From Deltaproteobacteria bacterium (GTDB taxonomy: Bacteria; Desulfobacterota; Syntrophorhabdia; Syntrophorhabdales; Syntrophorhabdaceae), in the NCBI GenBank assembly GCA_003506795.1, contig DNYO01000209.1:1-14813 (forward strand): a stretch of 14,813 nucleotides of DNA, in the 5' to 3' direction. The translations under genes and the position numbers were made by a program. This document shows positions 7,847-14,160 of this stretch, piece after piece. Under the pieces are notes generated by a model. That model did no database searches. It was not told the origin of the DNA and saw only the letters and a list, made by a program, of their open reading frames with translations. Within the stretch, counting starts at the first letter, position 1; each line of letters starts with the position of its first letter.

Positions 7847-9025
7847 ATGAGGTGGTCTTGGGCTGTGCTTAGGGGTTTTGTGTGGGGGGTGGGGGTGTTG
7901 GTCACATGCTCCTTGGCGGGCTACGCGGCAGATTGTCGCGACCTGGTGGTCAGCGGGGAATTCAAGAAGGCGGTGAAGGAGTGTACGATAGAAATCGAAT
8001 CCGGCAAGCTGTCATCGGGGCCGCTCGCGGATCGATATGGCTGGCGGGGATTCGCGCATAAGGGACTGGGTGAAACTCGAAGGGCGATCGCGGACTTTGA
8101 CAAGGCCGTCCTGATCGACCCCAAAAGTGAAATTTCTTATGTTGGGCGGGGGGAGGCGTACGAGACAGGGAAAGATTACCAGCGAGCCCGGGCGGATTTT
8201 TCGAAGGCTTTGGAAATTAACCCCCGTAACGGGGCCGCACTCGCCCACCGGGGGAACATTTCCTACGTCGAGAAGAAGTATGATCTGGCCCTTGAGGACC
8301 TGGGAAGAGCCATCGAGGTGGATCCGAGAAGCGCCCGGGTATACAGTTTTCGGGGAAGAACATACGCGGCCATGAATCAGCAGGAAAAGGCCCTTGATGA
8401 TTACACGAAGGCCCTCGAACTGAACCCCAAAGAAATTCTCAGCCTTCTTGGCAGGGGGCTTATAGAGAAAAAACTGAGGCACTATGAGGAGGCGCTTGCG
8501 GATTATAACAGACTGGCAGAGATTGCCCCGGGTTTCTGGCCGGCTTACCAGGGACGGGCGGAAATCTATGCAGCTGTAAAGAAATACGATAAGGCGGTTG
8601 AAGACCTGACGAGGGCCATCAGGATCGAGCCGACAGAGGTCCTTTTATACTCGCAGCGCGGCTGGATGTATGTTTTTGACGAAAAGCCCGATGAGGCGCT
8701 GAGGGATTTTACGAAGGCCATAGAACTCAGGCCGGACAGCGCAAGACTTTATCTTGCAAGGGCTGCATCATTGAAGGAGATCGGCCGTTACGACAGCGCG
8801 GCGGAAGACCTGGAGAAGTCCCTGAAGTTGAAACCAGGGGAGCTGCCGGCCACAATGCTTCTTGCCAGGGTGGAGTCCTTGAGGAAGAATGCCGCACAGG
8901 CATGCAGATGGCTCAAGGCGTCGTATGAAAAAGGCGGTCTTCGCGACCCCTATATTGTCATAAGGGAAAAAGATTTCGATAATATACGGAGCAGTGAGTG
9001 CTACAAGGAGTTCATGAAACAGTAG
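7847..9025 (+). CDS. Exported tetratricopeptide-repeat protein
   Basis: The 392-residue product has an N-terminal signal peptide (a hydrophobic run at residues 6-25, likely cut after AGYA near residue 27) and then about eight consecutive 34-residue TPR units at roughly residues 60-332. The repeats have the form YxxRGxxYxxxxxYxxALxDxxKALELxP. TPR domains are protein-binding scaffolds, so a periplasmic or envelope assembly role is inferred, but the partner is unknown. A C-terminal region of about 60 residues carries two cysteines and a partial ninth repeat. ATG 7847 is preferred because GGGGAGG at 7834-7840 is 6 nt upstream; an in-frame ATG at 7817 would add ten residues and lacks this. A lipobox reading at LVTC is poor because Thr precedes the Cys. 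Confidence 0.85.
   Translation: MRWSWAVLRGFVWGVGVLVTCSLAGYAADCRDLVVSGEFKKAVKECTIEIESGKLSSGPLADRYGWRGFAHKGLGETRRAIADFDKAVLIDPKSEISYVGRGEAYETGKDYQRARADFSKALEINPRNGAALAHRGNISYVEKKYDLALEDLGRAIEVDPRSARVYSFRGRTYAAMNQQEKALDDYTKALELNPKEILSLLGRGLIEKKLRHYEEALADYNRLAEIAPGFWPAYQGRAEIYAAVKKYDKAVEDLTRAIRIEPTEVLLYSQRGWMYVFDEKPDEALRDFTKAIELRPDSARLYLARAASLKEIGRYDSAAEDLEKSLKLKPGELPATMLLARVESLRKNAAQACRWLKASYEKGGLRDPYIVIREKDFDNIRSSECYKEFMKQ
7872..7901 (+). other. G-tract cluster with quadruplex potential
   Basis: Runs of 4, 6 and 5 guanines at 7872-7875, 7884-7889 and 7891-7895, plus a GG at 7900-7901, lie on the coding strand within the signal-peptide codons of the TPR gene. The six-G run can be split, so four runs of at least three Gs are available for a G-quadruplex. 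They begin about 25 nt after the start codon. Whether this reflects anything beyond Gly/Val/Trp codon choice cannot be told from the sequence. Confidence 0.4.
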
Positions 9026-9042
9026 AGATTGGAGTTACTCTA

Positions 9043-9462
9043 TCAGGGATTTGGGACGAAGACGCGGTGGCCGGGAACCCATTTATCTCCAACCTGTTGG
9101 CCGGGGACGATAATCCATTCACCGGGGGATTCTTTCTTGCCGTACTTCGCAACAAAATCGGGATCCGGGGCAGCGTACGGCTGGCGTGTGTCGATCGGTC
9201 TGTACGACACCTGCTGTGGAGGGTTCGGCTGTCGGGGAGTCTGGTTCATTGCCCCTATAACCAGGGCTCCGACAAGTATGGTACCTGCGAGGACGGCAGC
9301 CGGTACCCAGTAATCGTTGGAGTACCCGCATCCATAACATCCGCTGTAAGGCCCATAGTACCGTCGTGTGTGTCCGAGGGATGGGATCATAAGTGACACA
9401 CAGAAGATCAGAACAACCATTATAGCCAGTTTTCGTATCATCCTGGATAAGTATACCACCAT
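9043..9462 (-). CDS. Small exported Tyr/Gly/Pro-rich protein, unrecognised
   Basis: I do not recognise a named family. The 139-residue product has a basic N-terminus and a hydrophobic run (residues 10-28) typical of a signal peptide or anchor. A Tyr/Gly/Cys-rich stretch follows, with Cys42 and Cys45 in GCYGCGY. Next come a second hydrophobic, small-residue-rich segment (52-72), a Pro/Gln linker (74-100), and a C-terminus with two related units, GEWIIVPGQQV and DKWVPGHRVFVP. These resemble WVPGHW-type motifs of small envelope proteins. The start at 9462 is supported by AGGA 5 nt upstream on this strand; a second ATG at 9441 lacks spacing for a site. It is the only - strand gene in the window and converges on the TPR gene with 17 nt between stops. 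Confidence 0.75.
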   Translation of the reverse strand: MVVYLSRMIRKLAIMVVLIFCVSLMIPSLGHTRRYYGPYSGCYGCGYSNDYWVPAAVLAGTILVGALVIGAMNQTPRQPNPPQQVSYRPIDTRQPYAAPDPDFVAKYGKKESPGEWIIVPGQQVGDKWVPGHRVFVPNP

Positions 9463-9515
9463 TTCTTTCCTGTGTAGCCAATAAATTCGTTCAGCCTTCC
9501 AGCAGTTCTTCCGGA

Positions 9516-9521
9516 ATTATA
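9516..9521 (-). promoter_or_regulatory. Candidate -10 element for the - strand exported protein gene
   Basis: On the - strand a perfect TATAAT (ATTATA on the + strand) sits 54 nt upstream of the start codon at 9462. No good -35 is seen at 16-18 nt spacing (the hexamer there reads ACAAGG). The expected leader is about 45-50 nt. It lies in the same short divergent region as the promoter of the acyl-CoA synthetase gene. Confidence 0.35.
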
Positions 9522-9540
9522 ACGGCGCAACCGGGAAGCC

Positions 9541-9569
9541 TTGTATTCACAGGTATCGCAGGTTATACT
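9541..9569 (+). promoter_or_regulatory. Candidate sigma-70 promoter of the acyl-CoA synthetase gene
   Basis: TTGTAT at 9541-9546 is followed by a 17-nt spacer and TATACT at 9564-9569. The -10 matches five of six consensus bases and the -35 has the key TTG. The predicted start point is near 9576, which falls after the GTG at 9572 and only about 5 nt before ATG 9581. If this promoter is used, the mRNA has a very short leader or translation begins at the ATG at 9587 or 9605. Confidence 0.45.
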
Positions 9570-9580
9570 AGGTGCGCGAT

Positions 9581-11653
9581 ATGATCATGTCCGAAAGCAC
9601 CGGGATGGAGAGATTCTTCTACCCTCACAGTATTGCCGTATTCGGTGTTTCCGATACTCCGTCCAATCTTGCCCGTGTCATCGTTGAAAATCTTGCCCGT
9701 TTCGGTTTTCGGGGAGATGTCTATCCCGTGGGGGTGAAAGAGGGTCTGGCAGCCGGCAGAAGGATACTGCGGGACCTCGATGGTGTCGCGGCCGTACCGG
9801 ACCTCGCCGTCGTTCTCGTACCGGCGAAGTATGTACCGGAAACGCTGGAAATGTGCGGCAAAAAGGGCATACGTAACGTGATCCTGGAATCCGGGGGCTT
9901 CAGCGAACTTTCAGGAGGCCGACGTTCCCTTGAGGGCGAGGTCCTCTCGATTGCAGCGCGTTACGGTATGAAGATCATCGGTCCCAACTGCTTTGGTATC
10001 GTCAATCTGGACGCAGGGGTCATCCTTCCTTTCTTCATCATCGATCCCGAATACATGAAGAAAGGACCCGCGTCGCTTATCTCCCAGAGCGGCGGTGTTT
10101 TCTACGATACGTGCATGCTTTGCTCCGTGGAAAACGTGGGGTTGAGAAAGCTCGTCAGCATCGGCAACAAGCTGATGACCGACGAAAATGATATTCTCGA
10201 ATACGTCCTGCAGGATCGGGGAACAGGCGTAGTCGGGTTGTACCTGGAACACTTTTCCGACGGCAGGCGGTTTATGGGCCTCGCGGCTTCCACCGACAAA
10301 CCCGTCGTGGTGCTCAAGGCCAACAGGAGTCCGTCGAGCGGTGAGATAGCAAAATTTCACACCACGGCCCTTGCCGGTGACGATGAGGCCGCCAGTGCCG
10401 CGATGAAGCAGGCCGGCGTTATCAGGGTGACCAATTTCCAGGAGATGGTGGATTGTTTCAAGATATTCAGCCTGCCCGTACTCGGGGGCCGGCGCCTTGC
10501 TCTCATTTCCCGTTCCGGTGGTCACGGCGTGCTGTGCGCCGATGCGGCAAAAAGATACGGTTTTGAGTTCGCCCGTTTCTCGGAAGGTTTTTTCGAGGGG
10601 GTAGCCCGGAAGAAGCTCAATGTCATTGCGGCGACCAACCCCCTCGATATCGGCGACGTTTATGACCTCGACGAATATGCCTCCATCCTTGAGATGGCTC
10701 TCAGGGAAGAGGAGGTGGACGGCATTGTGTTTGTCATTACGTACAGCTCCGAAAGCGATGGTGACAAGGTCAGAAACTTTCTCCGTTATGCCGCGCGGAT
10801 CACTCCGATACATAACAAGCCCGTTGCGCTCTCGGTCGTCACGAACCGGTCGGAATGGTTCGACGTCAAGGAGGCCGCCGATTTCCCCGTTTTCATTGAT
10901 GTAGACCAGGCGGTAAAGGCCCTTGCATGGTCCTATGAACATCACCGTGCGAAGGTGAACGGGCGGCGCGCCTTTCCTCAGGAGACTTCGCGTTTGAGAC
11001 CTGCGGCCGGTGCCGACAGCGCAAAGAGGTTCCTTGAACCCTCAGAATCTTTTGCCCTGCTGTCGCGATGGGGTCTTCCCGTTGCGGATCATGGTGCGGC
11101 GCAGGACCGGAGCGAAGCACTGGCGGCGGCGGAGCGTCTTGGTTACCCGGTGGCCTTGAAGGCGAGCGAAGGCGGGCTGCTGCATAAATCAGAGGCGAAA
11201 GGCGTGTTCCTGAACATCAGGGACCGGGCCGAGTTTCTGCGAGCCCTCGACGCCATGGGTACAACCCGCTGCCTCGTCCAGAAGATGGTCCCTCCGGGTC
11301 ACGAGATCATCATCGGAGGGCGCTTCGATGGAGAATTCGGGCCTGTCGTCGTCTGCGGGCTCGGCGGTATATACGTGGAAATCATGGCCGACCGGTCGAT
11401 CCGTGTTGCACCCGTAGACGATGAAACCGCCGAAACCATGATCGATGAACTGAAAGGCGCTGCAATCCTCAAAGGAGCCCGGGGCAGAAGTCCGGCAGAC
11501 ATTAGCGCCCTTAAGAATGTCATCGTCCGGGTTTCGAACCTGCTCACGGAAAATCCAGATATTGTCAACCTCGATATCAATCCTGTAATAGTCTATGAAG
11601 ACGGTAAAGGCTGCGTTATCGTCGATGCAAAAGTGGAAATAACAGAGCGTTGA
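9581..11653 (+). CDS. ADP-forming acyl-CoA synthetase (fused alpha-beta)
   Basis: This enzyme family (acetate-CoA ligase, ADP-forming) converts acyl-CoA, ADP and phosphate to a free acid, CoA and ATP in the cytoplasm, or runs in reverse. The chain of about 690 residues is a single-polypeptide alpha-beta fusion. It has an N-terminal CoA-binding domain (FYPHSIAVFGVS), a succinyl-CoA-ligase-like part with IIGPNCFG near 132 and SQSGG at 168, and the phosphorylatable His260 in KFHTTALAGDD. A C-terminal ATP-grasp domain from about residue 480 contains His535 in LLHKSEAKGV. No GNAT acetyltransferase domain is attached, which argues against a protein acetyltransferase. The acyl substrate cannot be read from sequence. 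Possible starts are GTG 9572, ATG 9581 (AGGT 7 nt upstream), ATG 9587 and ATG 9605 (GAAAG 7 nt upstream, and the usual family start MERFFYP). It ends in TGA. Confidence 0.9.
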   Translation: MIMSESTGMERFFYPHSIAVFGVSDTPSNLARVIVENLARFGFRGDVYPVGVKEGLAAGRRILRDLDGVAAVPDLAVVLVPAKYVPETLEMCGKKGIRNVILESGGFSELSGGRRSLEGEVLSIAARYGMKIIGPNCFGIVNLDAGVILPFFIIDPEYMKKGPASLISQSGGVFYDTCMLCSVENVGLRKLVSIGNKLMTDENDILEYVLQDRGTGVVGLYLEHFSDGRRFMGLAASTDKPVVVLKANRSPSSGEIAKFHTTALAGDDEAASAAMKQAGVIRVTNFQEMVDCFKIFSLPVLGGRRLALISRSGGHGVLCADAAKRYGFEFARFSEGFFEGVARKKLNVIAATNPLDIGDVYDLDEYASILEMALREEEVDGIVFVITYSSESDGDKVRNFLRYAARITPIHNKPVALSVVTNRSEWFDVKEAADFPVFIDVDQAVKALAWSYEHHRAKVNGRRAFPQETSRLRPAAGADSAKRFLEPSESFALLSRWGLPVADHGAAQDRSEALAAAERLGYPVALKASEGGLLHKSEAKGVFLNIRDRAEFLRALDAMGTTRCLVQKMVPPGHEIIIGGRFDGEFGPVVVCGLGGIYVEIMADRSIRVAPVDDETAETMIDELKGAAILKGARGRSPADISALKNVIVRVSNLLTENPDIVNLDINPVIVYEDGKGCVIVDAKVEITER

Positions 11654-11675
11654 AGTCGTGCTCGCGGGTTTCGAC

Positions 11676-11699
11676 AGGTCCATAAGACCCATATGACCT
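11676..11699. repeat. Inverted repeat between the acyl-CoA synthetase gene and selA
   Basis: AGGTC at 11676-11680 pairs with GACCT at 11695-11699, and ATA with TAT inside a bulged C, leaving a 7-nt loop. It lies 23 nt after the synthetase stop codon. No T-run follows, so it is not a standard intrinsic terminator. It could be a weak or factor-dependent end, an mRNA-stabilising hairpin, or a binding site. The 135-nt gap to selA shows no clear promoter; TTGACC at 11748-11753 has no matching -10. Confidence 0.35.
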
Positions 11700-11788
11700 A
11701 TCGGAGTTGTTAAAGAATACAGTCAGCTCTCTTTTATTGCCAAATCATTGACCTCTGTGTTAAAAAGTAGCTGTGGGGTTGCCAAAAC

Positions 11789-13186
11789 ATGCCAAATAAC
11801 CTGTTGCGACAGATACCCAAAGTGGATGCAATTCTGGAAACGGACGGCTGGAAGATGCTTGTTTTGGCCTGTCCCGAAGCGCTCGCGAAGGATGTCCTCC
11901 ACGAGTATCTCGATGCACTGCGCCTTGCCATCAAGGAGGATCGCATCACATCGGTTCCGTCCCCCGACATGATCGCGGGCGATGTAAGTATGAGGGCGGC
12001 CGCCCTCATACAGCCGGGGCTTAAGAGGGTGATAAACGCGACAGGCGTCATCATCCACACGAACCTGGGCAGATCGCTCCTTGCCGGGCCCGCTATCGAT
12101 GCCATACTGAAGGTCGCGACGGGTTACTCCAACCTCGAGTATGATATTGTGAAGGGTGCGCGCGGCAGCCGCTATATCCATTGCAGATCGATCCTGACGA
12201 GGCTCACCGGAGCGGAAGATGCGCTCGTCGTCAATAACAACGCCGGGGCCGTTTTCCTTATCCTCAACACCCTTGCCGAAGGGAAAGAGGTGATCATCGC
12301 ACGGGGCGAACTCATCGAGATAGGCGGCTCTTTCAGGATACCCGACGTGATGAAAAAGAGCGGCGCCGTCCTCAGGGAAGTGGGGACAACGAACAGGACT
12401 TACATCGAAGACTACGAGCGGGCGATCGGAGACAACACGGGCCTCATCATGAAGGCCCACACGAGCAACTACCGCATCCGTGGTTTCACCCACGAGGCTT
12501 CATCGGAGGAACTGGTCCAGCTGGGCAAGCGGTACAATATCCCCACCTATTTCGACACGGGGAGCGGGCTTTTCTACAACTTTGAAGCCTTGGGCCATAG
12601 AGATGAACCGCTGATCCCCGACGAAGTGAAAAAGGGTTTCGATGTTGTCTCTTTCAGCGGCGACAAACTCCTGGGGGCCCCTCAGGCCGGGATAATCATC
12701 GGCGAAAAAGGTTGTCTTGAGGCCATGAAAGAAAACCCTATGACCCGCGCCCTGCGTCCCGACAAATTTACCCTTGCGGGCCTTGAGGCAACACTGCTCC
12801 TTTGCCTTGATGCAGCGTCCGCCGCCGACAATATACCCACGATCAGGATGATCCTCGAGCAAAAAGACACATTGGCAAAGAGGGCGAGGCGAGTGGCTTC
12901 ACAGGTGAGGAAACGGTGCCCCGGGGTACGCCCGTCCGTTGTCGACGTCTATTCCGAGGTGGGCGGGGGGAGCTTTCCCGACATGGTGATTCCCTCTGTC
13001 GGCGTTGCCCTTCAGCCGGAGACAATGACTATCGATGCCATGGAAAAAGGGTTAAGGGGCCTTCCTGTTCCCGTCATCGCCAGGATTGAAAAAGACACGG
13101 TGATTCTCGACATGAGGACGGTCCTTGCACAGGATGAAAGGGACCTTGTTGCGGCAGTCTCCTCGGTTCTCGATAATGCCCGATAG
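11789..13186 (+). CDS. selA: L-seryl-tRNA(Sec) selenium transferase
   Basis: SelA is a PLP enzyme that converts Ser-tRNA(Sec) to Sec-tRNA(Sec) using selenophosphate made by SelD, which allows selenocysteine insertion at UGA. The 465-residue product matches the family (E. coli 463) over its full length: N-terminal LLRQIPKVDAIL, NATGVIIHTNLGRSLL, VVNNNAGAVFLILNTLA, RGELIEIGGSFRIPDVM, EVGTTNRT, and the PLP-lysine segment SFSGDKLLGAPQAGII with Lys293 (E. coli Lys295). ATG 11789 has GGGG at 11775-11778 with 10-nt spacing, a weak but usable site. The last codons overlap the next gene by 11 nt. Its presence predicts selB, selC, selD and selenoprotein genes elsewhere in the genome. Confidence 0.97.
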   Translation: MPNNLLRQIPKVDAILETDGWKMLVLACPEALAKDVLHEYLDALRLAIKEDRITSVPSPDMIAGDVSMRAAALIQPGLKRVINATGVIIHTNLGRSLLAGPAIDAILKVATGYSNLEYDIVKGARGSRYIHCRSILTRLTGAEDALVVNNNAGAVFLILNTLAEGKEVIIARGELIEIGGSFRIPDVMKKSGAVLREVGTTNRTYIEDYERAIGDNTGLIMKAHTSNYRIRGFTHEASSEELVQLGKRYNIPTYFDTGSGLFYNFEALGHRDEPLIPDEVKKGFDVVSFSGDKLLGAPQAGIIIGEKGCLEAMKENPMTRALRPDKFTLAGLEATLLLCLDAASAADNIPTIRMILEQKDTLAKRARRVASQVRKRCPGVRPSVVDVYSEVGGGSFPDMVIPSVGVALQPETMTIDAMEKGLRGLPVPVIARIEKDTVILDMRTVLAQDERDLVAAVSSVLDNAR

Positions 13187-14141
13187 CTTTACGATCACCT
13201 GTGACCGCAGCGGCGCCCGGCTTGATGTTTTCCTTTCCGAAAAGCTTTCCCTGACCAGGACAAAAGTGAAAGAGATGATCGACGGCGGTCACGTCAAGGT
13301 GGACAGCAGGACCCCCAAACCTGCCATGCGCCTAAAAACGGGTATGGAGATCGCCGGAGAAGTCCCCGAAGAGGCGCCCCTTGACCTCGCTCCCGAAGAG
13401 ATACCCCTCGATATTCTCTATGAAGACGAATATTTTCTTGCTATCAACAAACCGGCCGACATGGTGGTCCACCCATCCTTCGGCCATAACTCGGGAACAC
13501 TGGTGAACGCGGTGCTGGGGTATCTGGGCGGAACGCGGGGGCCGGAGACTGCAGGAAAATACGTTGAGGAGAATCGAAAGGACGAGAAAGAGGCGTTCAT
13601 GGGGGGGTTGAGACCGGGGATCGTGCATCGGTTGGATAAGGGGACAACGGGGGTTATTCTGGTTGCCAGAGATCTGAGGACCCAGGAGAGGCTTTCGGAT
13701 CTGTTCAAGGATAGAAAAGTCCGCAAGACGTATCGCGCTGTCGTGGAAGGGAAGCCCGAATTGGACTCCTGGACTGTGGACGGCAATATCGGCCGGCACC
13801 CGGTGGAACGAAAGAAGATGGCCGTGTTGCGTTCGGGAGGCCGGCAGGCCCGAACGGGGTTCAAGGTTCTTGAACGGCTGGACGGCTTCTCGTATGTCGA
13901 GGCATATCCTGCAACAGGAAGAACCCACCAGATACGGGTCCATCTGAATCATGCCGGGTACCCCATCGTCGGCGACGAGATATATGGAAGGAAGGCAAAA
14001 AGGTCCGCCGGCAGGCCTCTTCTCCACGCGTACCGGATAGAATTCGTTCATCCGGCGACGGCGGCCCCCGTGATTATCGAGGCGCCTGTTCCCGGCGACA
14101 TGAAGGATTTCATCGAAAAACATCGTGGACAAATACGCTAG
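13176..14141 (+). CDS. rluD: RluD-type 23S rRNA pseudouridine synthase
   Basis: RluA/RluD-family enzymes isomerise specific uridines of 23S rRNA (or tRNA) to pseudouridine. The 321-residue product (E. coli RluD 326) has an N-terminal S4 RNA-binding domain (about residues 10-65, with RLDVFLSEKL and VKEMIDGGHVKVD). The catalytic domain carries RPGIVHRLDKGTTGV with catalytic Asp154, plus GRTHQIRVHLNHAGYPIVGD and a final RPLLHAYRIEF. A charged insertion at about residues 119-144 lies just before the catalytic motif. ATG 13176 fits the family N-terminus; upstream in-frame TTG 13125 and ATG 13134 would lie deep within selA. No clear ribosome binding site precedes it, so translation probably depends on selA. 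RluD specificity over RluC or another RluA paralogue is inferred. Confidence 0.9.
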   Translation: MPDSFTITCDRSGARLDVFLSEKLSLTRTKVKEMIDGGHVKVDSRTPKPAMRLKTGMEIAGEVPEEAPLDLAPEEIPLDILYEDEYFLAINKPADMVVHPSFGHNSGTLVNAVLGYLGGTRGPETAGKYVEENRKDEKEAFMGGLRPGIVHRLDKGTTGVILVARDLRTQERLSDLFKDRKVRKTYRAVVEGKPELDSWTVDGNIGRHPVERKKMAVLRSGGRQARTGFKVLERLDGFSYVEAYPATGRTHQIRVHLNHAGYPIVGDEIYGRKAKRSAGRPLLHAYRIEFVHPATAAPVIIEAPVPGDMKDFIEKHRGQIR

Positions 14142-14160
14142 AAAACCCGTAAACTACAGC

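Noticed and set aside
7908..7918. Lipobox in the TPR protein (LVTC)
   Set aside because: Threonine directly before the Cys is unfavourable for signal peptidase II; an AGYA cleavage site by signal peptidase I fits better.
9029..9313. 94-codon + strand open frame opposite the small exported protein
   Set aside because: The - strand frame has a signal peptide, ribosome binding site and motif repeats; the + strand frame has none of these.
9911..10945. Antisense open frame over the acyl-CoA synthetase gene (344 codons)
   Set aside because: No recognisable domain, and the + strand gene is intact with catalytic residues.
11723..12493. Antisense open frame over the start of selA (256 codons)
   Set aside because: Opposite a full-length SelA; no domain and no start signal.
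13332..14132. Antisense open frame over rluD (266 codons)
   Set aside because: Opposite a complete pseudouridine synthase; no motif.
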